From Immersiella caudata (lineage: Eukaryota; Ascomycota; Sordariomycetes; Sordariales; Lasiosphaeriaceae): a stretch of DNA of 64,000 nt. Made by a program: the position numbers and the translations under genes. The stretch spans positions 2,728,001-2,792,000 of the forward strand of contig JAULSU010000001.1 of assembly GCA_030512335.1 (NCBI GenBank), given 5' to 3'. Positions 46,836-57,118 of the stretch are shown piece after piece. Numbering within the stretch: the stretch's first letter is position 1; every line of letters starts with the position of its first letter. The notes below the pieces were generated by a model. The model had not been told where the DNA came from. It saw nothing but the letters and a program-made list of their open reading frames with translations, and did no database searches.

Positions 46836-48396
46836 GTTGACTGTAAGATTCTTGGTATATACACATTTAACTGCTGCACTCAGCGTCAGCCAGTTTCAGG
46901 CACCGAGCTTGGATGGACACCAACATTTTTGACAACCGCGCGTTGATGCTCGCAACGACAATTTACAAGCCGATAGAACAGTAACGTCTAGCAGTCCATG
47001 TCGACAAGTTCAGCCTGGATCTCTCCTGAAAACTCCTGGCTTCTATCGCGCAATCAGAAAACTGGCGTCAAGGGTCGCAGTGCGGGGATGATATCGGCGA
47101 TGGTCTTCCGCTCCCGAAACCCGCAATTGAGAAACGAATAGGCGTGGAAAGAAAACAACAACTACCAAGGAGCGTTGGGGAAAGAACGACAACGTGAGAA
47201 CCACGGGGGCGGCGGCGACATCAACGGCAGCAACGCAGATGCAAAAGAACGCGCGGGACCAGACGAAAAGGACAAACCAGAAGAAAAGACGACGGGAATC
47301 TGGGAGTTCACTCCAGTTGTGGAGATTCAACAGGACTCCCTAGCTAGCGTCATAACAGATGCAAGGGACAGGGGCCCAGCACTCAGGGTCCCAAGACTTG
47401 AGGAACCACAGATTCAAAGGGGCTGGGAGCCGTTTATGGCACCACATCTTGTTCGATGGGTCGACCAGAAGGTCCACCGTGCGGGTTCGCAATTGGTTCG
47501 GAAATGAGTGATGGGACAGGCAGAAAGCCGCCCAACAAAACAAAAAAAAAAGTTCGGCGATACATCATCGATGGCGTCGTGAAGGAGGTGTGAAAGCACC
47601 TGCGCAGTGACCCCCAATTGTGACCAAATGCGAACCCTGGCGCGTGGCTCAGGGGAACTGGAGCTGAAGGTACCAAATTTAGCGCAAATTTCAATGGCAG
47701 ACGCGCCGAGCTCGCGTACCTTGCAGTTGGTTGTGGATGATCGGCTGGGAGGGTTGCATCCCGTATGCAGAAGGTCAGACTTGTTGAAACACGGCCGGGG
47801 CACACAGGTTGCGGTTGCTCTCGCAGCAGGACTGCAAACCAAGTGCCTGGGACGGACGGGTGTTGGTTGGATTGATTGCGATCAACTGCCGCTCCCACAG
47901 TTTTTCTGCACTGGTTGACACAGGAAGAATCTGGAGGCACACTACAGCAAAGAGATCTTGTGCATTCGAGCCGCACTGGGAGGGCGGATGGAGGTGCGCT
48001 GCATGACGCGCCTTCCTTCAACGCGACATTGGCTCAACAGTGTGACGAAAATGACGCACGTCCTATCAGGCCCCGAACAAGCCCATGGGGATTAGAAACC
48101 AAACTCCCAGCGCAGAGCACCCGGGCTCACCATCGCACGCAGGGTGGCCGCCATCATTATCGCGCCATTGAAGGCATCGCGTTCAACAGCCGTCGTCTAT
48201 CTTTCTTGGTGTCACCATCTGCAGGTACCTACTGTGTAAGTGCAAATGCAACGACGCCGGCGACCCCACGTTCCATGGCATTGGGGAGTGAGACAAGATG
48301 TCCTGGACTTGCATTCGACAGCTGCACGGGGTAGCACCCCCGCGTCTACTGCTTGGCACCAGGATTCAGCGTTGTACCACTCTCCGCTAGCACTAA
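46836..48396. other. 1.56-kb intergenic
   Basis: Upstream region of the 865-residue protein and 3' region of the MFS gene. Overlapping open frames at 47414-48021 on the minus strand show no family similarity and no consistent codon use. Nothing further recognised. Confidence 0.4.
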
Positions 48397-50297
48397 TCAT
48401 GGCCTAGCTGGCAGCCTGAACAGAAACACAATCATGGTTGCAGCAGTCATGAAAACTGCGGCGACCATGAACGGAAGACCGATCCAGGGGCCCCCGAGTT
48501 CCATGCCCACACTCAAGCTCTTCCCTAGCAAAGGTCCAGCCAGCATGATGCCCCCTTGTTCCATGAGGCTCAAGAGTGAGTTGACAATTCCCACGTGGTG
48601 CTCCTCGATTAACGAGTTCAGTAATGACCTGGTCAGTTGAGATAAGCCCACTCCCAGCGAGAGCCAGACAAGACCGATGCAAAGCGCCTCCCCGCTGCCC
48701 GCTAAGGCGATGATGAGGCACCCAACTACTCCAGCCACCCCAGAGAATCGAGCCAGCCAAAGGTCCTTGGACATACTCGACATGCCGAAGCGGGTGACGC
48801 AGACCCGACCAGCCAGAGGCAGCAAGCCCAAAAGAATGACCAGACTCACTGCGCTGCGAATAGTGAGGAGGAGCGTCGCTTTTGACCAGGTCCAACCGTA
48901 ACGCTTCGTTGCATACTGTAAGAGCATCTCTGTCACCTGTGGTAATATCCGTCAGTCATGTCCCTTGAAGGTATTTTCTAGGCAACGCAATGTCTCAAGC
49001 GCGCTCACATCACGCCCAAGACATCTAACAAAGGTACGAAAAACCAAGATGAGAGTTAGATGGTGGTAAGGAAAGACTGACAAACTTCCCCAAAATTATG
49101 AAAACGGTGGAGAGCACCAAGAACCCCAGGCTCTTGTTCTCCGCCACGAACTCCCTAACCTCTGCAAGGCTGTCCCGCGCCTTAGACCAGAGGATCTGCA
49201 GAGCGGGCTGCTTGGTGGCAAACAGACCCTCGTGCTCTTCCCCACCCCCGCCGGCATTCTCAGCGTTTGTCTGTCTGTGACGTCTCTCTTGGCGGGCCTT
49301 TTGCATCCCATGCGCATGGAGGTGGAGCGTCTCCGGGAACAGGAATCCTAGCGGCAATGACAAGAAGAGTAAGGCGATCCCGGTATCAAGGGCTACCCAA
49401 TCGCTCTTTGCCATGATCACGCCTGCGAGGGCGCTAGCAATCATGTTAGAAACTAGGAAGGCAGCGGCCTGTAGTTGGTGTCAGCTCGGATTCGTCAATC
49501 GAGGAGCAAGAGACATACGATCCGGAAGAACACAGTTGCCCGCTCAGCAACTGGCGTCACATCGGCCAAAAACGTGTATAGCATGGCCACAACCATCTGC
49601 GCAGTCCCGCCAATGCTAGGAAGGCAATGATCAGCAGCAAGAAAGCATCCACAGTCAGAGACAGAAACTTACAAGAAGAATAAGGCGCCGAACCAAGTGG
49701 CCCATAAGGGAACGATATCGGAGAGCAGAACTATCGAGGGCAAGGACATCAGTAACCGCCTTTGGACAATACTTGATGAAACCACATACACACAACCAAA
49801 TTGAACCCTGCCGCCAGTGAGAAGCCCAAAATGCCGAGCAAAAGCACCGGCTTGCGGCCCCAGCGATCCGACAATATTCCATAGGGAACGGCGCATATAA
49901 GGCCGGGAATAGCTTCGAACGTATAGGACCACCCCCTAAGCATCGCGAGATAACCTTGGACATCTGGGTTCTTGCATGGATCATCAGCCCCTCCTTGATT
50001 CCAAGGGAGTGTTTTGTCCCGCGTCGATTCTGGGTGCATCTGTGAGCACAGAATCTTTTCCATCATTTCATTTGTTGGCGGGACGCTCATCCCGGCGCCG
50101 AGTTCCAGCAGAACAAGCAGAAGAAAGGATAGAAGGGTGACTTTTGGTCGAAGTTGAATGCGTAACTGATCGAGTTGATCCCGCGCATGGTTCTGTTGCT
50201 GACCTAGCAGGGGCGTTTGTTCCTCAAAGCCGCCGGCGGTAGCATCCTCGAACGTTGACGGCCCACCAGTGCCTCGGCCACGGTTGTCGTGGACCAT
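48397..50297 (-). CDS. MFS transporter
   Basis: Five exons (50297-49790, 49730-49673, 49615-49519, 49468-49082, 48936-48397) give 529 residues. Introns are 59, 57, 50 and 145 nt; the last one is introner-like. The N-terminal ~45 residues are polar and cytoplasmic (GFEEQTPLLGQQ carries an acidic di-leucine-like motif). MFS motif A is present as GILSDRWGRKP between helices 2 and 3. The C-terminal half follows a central cytoplasmic loop (HLHAHGMQKARQERRHRQ) and holds LGKFVTEMLLQYATKRYGW and several long hydrophobic helices. About twelve membrane segments are expected. The substrate is unknown; this type of fungal MFS protein is usually only called a putative transporter. The donor of intron 4 is GTCAGT, and only this choice keeps the frame. 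Confidence 0.87.
48937..49081 (-). mobile_element. Introner-like element, copy B (whole intron)
   Basis: This 145-nt intron of the MFS gene matches the 146-nt intron at 29554-29699 over its full length, in the same orientation relative to transcription and in register from donor to near the acceptor. One base is missing just before ACCACAG. Many differences are transitions. The central stem (positions 58-69 with 81-92) pairs better here than in copy A: position 66/84 is G-U instead of an A-C mismatch and 63/87 is U-A instead of U-G. Insertion phase is 0. Confidence 0.8.
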
Positions 50298-51446
50298 GTC
50301 GCTAGTGATTGCTGCGAGTAGGCGTGCTGCTGGTTGTCACGTCTTCTGGGGTTCGCCGGGCGAGGAGAAGCTGCTGGCTGAGGCCTACATCCAGGGCGCT
50401 GAACAGTCGTCGTCCTCGAACGGAAGTCTGGAACCTCTGCGAACGAGAACGACGGTGTCTGGTGCTTTATGAACCCACCAGCCTACGGGCCAGAGCGACG
50501 GGTTTCAGGTCAGTTCCTGGAGACCGCGACGCCCAGACGCGGCTCCTGCGGCCCGTCACCTGCCTTTCCGAGACTGATACTACGCTAAATCTAGCATTGA
50601 CGTCCATGATAGGTTGGCGATGCGGAGGGGCGGGTATCGATTTAGCCATATGGTTTACTTACCACAGAAAATCGACATAGGACGCTCATTCTTCTCCCGA
50701 TTGTCACCTCCTTACCGGAATATGTTTCGCAAGGCATGACGCACATGTTGAGGCGGGTTGCGCGTCGTGCAATTTTCGCGAGAGCACCAGACCGCGGGAG
50801 AAGATTCATGTCTTCCCATCGCGAGTACCGTTGGTAAGAAAAGTCCAACGACCTTCCTGTTTTACACGTTGTTCAAACTGCATAGATGGGATTTTGGAGA
50901 GAGAATCGGCAAGGTCGTGTCACGGTTCGGTGCGTTCTCGGCGCAAGATGGGCCCGGGGCGAGATAAGATAGACATCACCAGGGAGTGGACCACGATGAC
51001 CACACCGACCACACCTCGGGTGCCTTCTTCACCTCCGCTTGCAAAAGCATCCGGTTTGCGGAGCACATAGTATATTCATGCCGTCCTCTTGTCAAACTGA
51101 GTCAAACGGGAAACCTTGCGAGACAAGCCAACGCATCACACAGCAGTAGGAGCGTGCGTTGGCGAACCGGCGTGGCACCCAGAGCCAGCAGCATTGTTGA
51201 GCGTTGAGCCCCACCGCTGCCGCGGGTTTCCAGTGAGAGATGCAGCTGTCCACAGAGGCGGTCAACGAGCATGCCCATGGCCGAGAAGTCTTGGCGTCTG
51301 GACAGGAAACGGCGATACAAGCCAAAAAAAAAAGAATATTGTCAAACGTGGAAAACTCACCTGTCGCAAAAAAAAAAAAAAAAAAGCAGACCCAGAAAAA
51401 AAGTCACTGATATCACTCCCTGTGAGAATTGTTGTCCAGCTCCAGA
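50298..51446. promoter_or_regulatory. Divergent upstream region of the MFS and NUDIX genes
   Basis: 1.15 kb between two divergent starts. It holds a 10-base A run near 51324 and an 18-base A run at 51368-51385, about 60 bp before the NUDIX start, a position typical of nucleosome-depleted promoter tracts. No gene recognised. Confidence 0.45.
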
Positions 51447-52354
51447 ATGTCGGGAGGTGAAGCAAAAGTGCTTTCCACCAAGCCCCTCGTAAGTGCATCT
51501 CCAAGCTCTGATGCGTCCATCAGGGCGTCACAACATAGTACCTATGATCAAAACACCAACATGGCCGCATAGCTCGAGAGTGAGGCGGTTTGGACGAAAT
51601 TAGTCTTGTGAGTTTCAATACTCTGTTCTTTCAACTGCGAATACGTGCAATATATTTCGTTTACAGCACCAGCACGCACTGACAACCTCCAAGAAAGACA
51701 TATCAAGACCCAAACGGCGTTCGACGGACATGGGAGTCGGCTGAAAGGCGGACCAGGCCAAAGGGGAGTGATATCGACGGGGTTGGTATTGTTGCTATTC
51801 TAGAGAAAGATACAGGTATGTATCCCTCGTAACCTTCTGGCCTCGATGTAGCCCTGACGGGATCTGACGGGTATCTCAGGGCCGGAGGTCGTCCTTCAAA
51901 AGCAGTATCGTCCGCCCCTGGACAAGATCGTCATCGAACTTCCCGCGGGCTTAGTCGACGAGGGTGAAACTGCCGAAGAGGCCGCTGTCCGGGAGCTGAG
52001 AGAAGAGACGGGCTACGTCTCCGAGGTCTTGGAAACGTCCCCCGTGATGTTCAACGGTAATTCTAGCCCCGTCCGGACGACTGTTCTCCAATCTAACCTC
52101 AGTGCCGTGATGCAGACCCGGGCTTTTGCAACACAAATTTAAAGATGGTCCATGTCAAAATTGACATGAGCCTCCCAGAAAACCAGAATCTGAAGCCTGA
52201 GTTGGAAGAGAACGAATTTATCGAAGTATTCCACGTAAAGCTCGCTGACCTGTGGGAGGAGTGCATCCGGCTCGAGGCTGAAGGGTACGCCATTGACGCG
52301 AGGATAGCCAACTTGGCCGAGGGTATCGAAATCGCAAAGAAGTTCCGCCTCTAG
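51447..52354 (+). CDS. ADP-ribose pyrophosphatase, NUDIX family (YSA1-like)
   Basis: Five exons (51447-51488, 51573-51607, 51694-51815, 51880-52056, 52116-52354) give 204 residues; introns are 84, 86, 64 and 59 nt. Each junction restores conserved sequence: TKLVL-KTYQDPNG, EKDT-GPEVVLQKQY, PVMFN-DPGFCNTN. The NUDIX box is GLVDEGETAEEAAVRELREETGY and is complete (G-x5-E-x7-REL-x-EE-x-G). A Pro follows some 15 residues later (TSPVMF), as in ADP-ribose pyrophosphatases. The enzyme hydrolyses ADP-ribose and related sugars to AMP and sugar phosphate. The first acceptor could also be used 6 nt downstream, which would delete two residues (Leu-Glu). Its stop is only 50 bp from that of a second NUDIX gene on the other strand. 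Confidence 0.92.
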
Positions 52355-52404
52355 GGCGATAATGAGCCGGCCGGCAAGTCAACCATTGACGAAAAGCGGG
52401 TAGA

Positions 52405-53404
52405 CTAGATTTTTCCTTCTCTGCGCAGACCCTCCCATAGAGCCAATGCGGCAAGCGTTTTGCCATCGCGTGCCGCCTCTTTCCAGACATCCTGCAGCCT
52501 GACCAACTTCAGCGTGATCTTCTCGCCCTCCTCGCGCAGCCCCGTCAGCTTCCCCGTCCATTCGCCCAGCTGCGCCCGAGGAATACGCCTCTCGTGCGCA
52601 AAGATGGGAATAAACTCATCACAGCCGCCCGGCGACGGATAGACGCCCCTGGGCAGATTCCCATCCCCAAGCACCTTGTCCTCCCCACATTCCACAATAC
52701 CGGCTGCCAGGTCACTCAGATTCATCAACTCGCTTTTATGTATCTCCAACCCCAACTCCTCCTTGATCTCCTTCGCAGCCGTCCCCGCAAAGTTATCCTC
52801 CTCGTCCACCATTCCCGCAGGCAGCTCCACAAACTCCAGACTCCCCGCCGCGATCCGCGGCTGCACCGTGAGCAAGACATAACGCTCATCTGTATTGGTG
52901 GGCGCGTCATCAGGAATCAGCATCACTAGCATGGCGACGCTTGCGCCGCGCAGAAATACAGCGCCGGGGAGGGATTCCCCGTCGGAGGTGGAAACGTTTG
53001 AGGTGAGCTTCAGGAAGCCGATGCGCTTGCCGAAGAGGTCGTAGGATTGGATCGTGACAGAGCGCAGGGTGTAGGGGGATTTGTGGAAGGGGTGAGAGGG
53101 GTTTTGAGACTGGAGAGCGAGTGAGTTTTGGAGGGTGCTGAGCCATGTCTGGGAGTCGGTTGTTAGTCGCGAGCTCTGGGGGTTCGTTGGAAGGGAGGCT
53201 TCTTATGGGGGGGGGGGGGGGGGGGTCACCTACCTGGAATGGGTGGAAGCTGAGGACTTGTTCCTGGGATAGACCTTCGGGGAGGGTTACCGGGATCTTC
53301 GCTCGGGGATGAGTGAATGTAGACGACATGTTGCGCACGATCGATGGCAGGCGGAGGAAGGCTGCAGCGGTGGTTTGTCGGAATGTTGTTGAGGCGAGGA
53401 GCAT
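52405..53404 (-). CDS. NUDIX hydrolase, NUDT14/ADP-sugar pyrophosphatase-like
   Basis: Two exons (53404-53234, 53148-52405) give 304 residues; the 85-nt intron contains a 19-base G run on the plus strand. The N-terminus (MLLASTTFRQTTAAAFLRLPSIVRNM) is Arg/Ser/Ala-rich and may target mitochondria; a second in-frame ATG (MSSTFTH) could give a cytosolic form. RYVLLTVQPRIAAGSLEFVELPAG leads into the NUDIX box GMVDEEDNFAGTAAKEIKEELGL, where the usual Arg is Lys but the EE-x-G core is intact. The LPRGVYPSPGGCDEFIPIF segment is typical of the larger nucleoside-sugar group. The likely reaction is hydrolysis of ADP- or UDP-sugars; the exact substrate is unknown. Confidence 0.88.
53207..53225 (+). repeat. 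19-base poly-G run inside an intron
   Basis: Uninterrupted G on the plus strand (C in the transcript of the minus-strand NUDIX gene), 8 bases from the donor site. Its length may be assembly-sensitive. Confidence 0.9.
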
Positions 53405-55032
53405 TACTGGGCGGAGAGATACAGCCTTGTGTGGACTTTTATAAGAATTGGAGGTTGTTTTTGCTGCATTGTCCTGCCTCACCGGATGAGGCTGAGAACG
53501 AGAGGGGGCTCTGCCTGTGCGTTAGGCTGCCGAGCGGGATGACGGAGGTAAGAGTGGTGTGGTTCTTTTCCCCGGGTTCTCAGCGTGCGGGGTCTGCCTT
53601 GCCGGGCGACGATCAGCTGGCCAGGGGCTTTGCAAAGGTTGGCAGCACGTTGATGGCCTACTTCTTTCTTCAATATCTCGTGAGAACGCCTCATGGAGCT
53701 TCGCGACCACATCGGATGGACCAGACCCGTGCGCCTCATGACGCCGACCACAACAATGAGAGATCGTGCGACACGCCTAACAGCTGCCATGCCATCTTAG
53801 CAGATGTGAATATGTGGCCCATGTAATAATCAATTTTCGAGATATTCCAAGTTCTTGGTAGGTATGGGAAGCTTCTTCCCCATGGCGCGACTCCAGGCCG
53901 CGCTCACAGTGAAAAAGAAGTTGGGTAGCAAAAATTGCGACGCGAACGGCCCCGAAGGACAATTCATGGCGGCTAGCACCACGATGTGCAATGCAGGCTC
54001 TCCACCATAAATCCAGGAATTCTTGATCTCCCGAATTTTCGTCAAGGTAAGTATGAAGAAGAAAAGAAAAATTGAGAAAAACGGCGAGCGTGGCGGAGAA
54101 TATATAGGTGTGCTAGATGGTCTGTGCGCGGGTGCGATTTTCACTTCGGAGCTTTGGCCACCTTCTGCACTGTTCAGTAGGCTCCACTATAGCATGAACC
54201 GCTAGGGCGACCTAGCTGCAACGTTTTGAGGCCCTCGGTCGGTTCGAAGGGAAGCATCGTCCAAGATACCTACCTAGGTATTTTGAAGATATATTGTTGG
54301 CACGACTTGTCCTGTGGTATACTTCCACGTCTTTTCTTCAAGAGACGGAAGACCTTCTTACTCACCAAGCTGCAAGCACTTTCGTCTTACGCAGAGGATG
54401 GCGTCCAACCAACGTTCCTTCATGAAGTGTGAGATTGGTATCCCCCCGTCACTCTCATCATCCCATAGTACTACTACCCGCCCTTCTCTTTCCAATCTCT
54501 CAGGTTTACGTGATCCTCTACCTACTCCTCCCTTGTGAGACACGTTCTGAGCTTGGGTTGGCCCATCTAAGAAGATCACAGCTAAGAGCCCTCTTACTCG
54601 TCGCAGAGCATTGGGAAGCACCGCGTCATTCAGAATCGCCGGATCAGCTCTAATACATTTTCCAATCACTTCCACGACGATATCACGCAAACCACGCCCA
54701 TGACTCTTGTGCAGCCTAGTATACAGCGCAGACTGCTTGGACAAAGACCAGCGTCTTCCACTCTCCAGATCTATTATTGCCGAATTCGGAGCGTACCCAA
54801 ACCCCAAACTGTTTGCGAGCGACGCCTTACAGGGTGTCGAGACGAAATTAGTTGCAGCAGAAGAAAAACTGTGAATTGGGCATACCATTTCTCCCACTTT
54901 ATGGGGGAGGGCTCTTCTACTTATAGGCCTCCATAACAGACAGCGGTGCTCCTACACCTATCCTCAAAAGTGGGGCCGACCATAATAAGTCCAAACAGAA
55001 AAGGGGCAAACAAATAAAGAGAGAGTGAGGCT
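53405..55032. other. 1.6-kb intergenic
   Basis: Between the NUDIX gene start and the stop of the small BTB gene. A 179-codon open frame on the minus strand (54358-54897) has no recognisable domain and is not called as a gene. A TACCTACCTAGGTA palindrome is at 54267-54280. Confidence 0.4.
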
Positions 55033-55509
55033 TCACATCCAACTACATCTAGCGGCAATGGCGTGGACCTCGGTGTGAATGAGGCCGGGACGGTCGGTGC
55101 GAGGGGGATCGTAGTCGCTGAAATAGAGAAACTGGATCATGCAGTCCAGGATCTTGGGGTCGTCTCCGGGCATGTCGACTCTGCCTCCGGGCACACGCGC
55201 GTCGTGGGTGAACGCCCAGCACCTCGAAATGACAGCTCTACGAACCATCCAAATCCTCTCCTTGCACGTGATCGTAAGGTCGGTGTCTTTCCTTACTCTG
55301 TAAAGACTTCGGTCAAAGGTCCACCAGTTAGTATTCGAAAAGGCAGGCCTTGCCCAATGTGGAAGCACTTACTTTGTGTAGTGGTCAATTAGCTCCAGGT
55401 AGGCCTTAAGTTCAGCGGCAAGAGAAGAATTTTTCTTCTTCAGAAGCACCAATGTCATGTTGTCAGAGTCCCCGTAAGAGTCCTCGCTGCTAGAGCTCTG
55501 GGAAGACAT
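55033..55509 (-). CDS. Small BTB/POZ-domain protein
   Basis: Two exons (55509-55373, 55297-55033) give 133 residues; the 75-nt intron joins LIDHYTK to VRKDTDLTITC. The N-terminal 45 residues are polar with a short helix (LLKKKNSSLAAELKAYLELI). The BTB core reads DLTITCKERIWMVRRAVIS, then VDMPGDDPKILDCMIQFLYFSDYDPP. The protein ends at HAIAARCSWM, just where the fold usually continues into YALADKY and further helices. It is therefore shorter than most fungal BTB proteins (often 200-300 residues). Either a further exon is missed or the gene is truncated. BTB domains mediate dimerisation or Cul3 binding; no specific role is evident. Confidence 0.7.
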
Positions 55510-55830
55510 GTTGACAACGTTTGCCCTCGACCGAAACACGGCCTAGATATCCTAGACAGGTTTAGATGTTGTGAAGTTGGGTCAAGGTGAGTGTCGTAGG
55601 TCCTATAAATACCTACAATTATACCAACGGAGCTGAAAGCAAGCAGATGCCTGATTGCTCCAGCCTTTCCCTTTCCTGTAATCAACAGTTCCCAGGAGAA
55701 TCATCCAGCAACCCCGCTTTCTTGTGGAAATAGTTCACATAGGTACCTGAGAGAACGAACAAGAGCAGAAGGCAAAAACACAGACATGGAAAATCCTCCA
55801 AAAAAAAAAAAAACTCACCCAGTCCTTCCC
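55510..55830. other. Short intergenic with 14-base A run
   Basis: Upstream of the BTB gene and downstream of the GST gene. A run of 14 A lies at 55800-55813. Nothing else is seen. Confidence 0.5.
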
Positions 55831-56691
55831 CTAAGGCAACATCCTTCCCTTCCTAGTTGCCTGCCCGACCTCGGACTGCGTCGTATCATCCGCATACCGC
55901 TTATATGCCTTCACATACTCCTCCTCGTCACTCCAAGTATCCCTGACACTCCTCCTCCCATCAATCGCCTCAAACCACCTCTCCCACCGCCCCCAAATCT
56001 CCTCATCCTCCCCCCTCTCCCCCTTTCCCGGGATCCCCACGCCTCCCTCCTTGTAATGATCAATCAACCACAACCTCTTCGCCCACGGCGCCATCATCAC
56101 ATCAACCAAACCAAACCTCTGCCCCAAAAACCAGGGCCCACCATCCGGTGCCATCTCCTTGGTAAGCAACTTCAACGCAGAGAGCAACCCCTTCCTGGCA
56201 TCTTCCATTCCCTCTTCATCACCCCCGTTACATTGAAGAAGACGATAAAAGGCCGGGACGATTCTAGAACCGACGTGGTCCATCCACAACCTACACCTAG
56301 CCCTCTCATACACCTCCTCGGGTGCATCACCCTTAGGCAACAACGGATTCTCTCCGGGATATGCCTCATCCAGGTATTCGCAAAGAACCGTACTCTCGTA
56401 GAGAACTTTCTGGGATTCGTCTTTTCCATCGCTAGAGGGAATGGTGAGTGCGAGAGTAGGTACCAGACCTCGCGGGTTGAGTGCGAGGAATTCAGGGGAT
56501 TTATGGTAAGGGTTGATGTCGATGTATTGGTGGGGGATTTGCTTCTCGGCGAGGACTATCCAGACGCGTTGGACGAAGGGGCAGAACCAAGCGCCGTAGA
56601 GCTTGAGGGGATGGGGGTTCGAGTGCAACGCTGCGAAGGAGGCAGCGGCGCCGGTAGCTTGGGTGGGAAGGGAAGTGTCGACTTCTGACAT
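55831..56691 (-). CDS. Glutathione S-transferase, omega-like
   Basis: A single exon of 286 residues from MSEVDTSLPT; the open frame continues upstream but without an ATG. The thioredoxin-like N-terminal domain (about 28-115) starts LKLYGAWFCPFVQRVW with Cys37 in a CPF motif as in omega-class enzymes. It continues with INPYHKSPEFLALNPRGLVPTL and the glutathione-gamma-Glu-binding YESTVLCEYLDEAYPG. The all-helical C-terminal domain contains ARCRLWMDHVGSRIVPAFYRLL and FGLVDVMMAPWAKRL. Omega GSTs act as thiol transferases or dehydroascorbate reductases and use Cys instead of Ser/Tyr. A cytosolic stress or detoxification role is likely. Confidence 0.92.
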   Translation of the reverse strand: MSEVDTSLPTQATGAAASFAALHSNPHPLKLYGAWFCPFVQRVWIVLAEKQIPHQYIDINPYHKSPEFLALNPRGLVPTLALTIPSSDGKDESQKVLYESTVLCEYLDEAYPGENPLLPKGDAPEEVYERARCRLWMDHVGSRIVPAFYRLLQCNGGDEEGMEDARKGLLSALKLLTKEMAPDGGPWFLGQRFGLVDVMMAPWAKRLWLIDHYKEGGVGIPGKGERGEDEEIWGRWERWFEAIDGRRSVRDTWSDEEEYVKAYKRYADDTTQSEVGQATRKGRMLP

Positions 56692-57118
56692 TCTGTGAGG
56701 GCGAAGTGGATTTGGTTGCGTTGTCGATAGATGGAAGATGAGTCGGTGTTTGTTTGATGTGAATGGCGTGAGTGGGAGAGCGATTTCAATGACGTCGGAG
56801 CAGAGGCGGGGGGACTTTGTCCTGATGCGGAGACAGCTTCGTGCAGACCTAGGTATTGTCAACCCCGAGCTTCATGATTCTAGATACTAAATAAACTACA
56901 TTTACATACACCCTTAGGCGAAGGAAAGGTATCCTAGAGCCGCCCAAGTAAAAGCTTCCAACCATGTGCCAACCATGTTCCAACCATGTTCCAACCATCT
57001 AGCGCCTTGAGTGGTGGGGTGTCCCCTCACATCTCGAACCGAACCTGTGCCTTATCCGCCCGCTGAGATCTTGAGATCTGTATGCCATCCACCAAACTTG
57101 CTTTTCATTTTGCAGCAA

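Noticed and set aside
47434..48021. 195-codon minus-strand frame between the 865-residue protein and the MFS gene
   Set aside because: Overlaps another open frame of similar length in a different phase, and neither has a domain or conserved-looking segment.
54358..54897. 179-codon minus-strand open frame between the NUDIX and BTB genes
   Set aside because: No domain, no homologous look and no splice partners. It could be a lineage-specific gene, but length alone does not support it.
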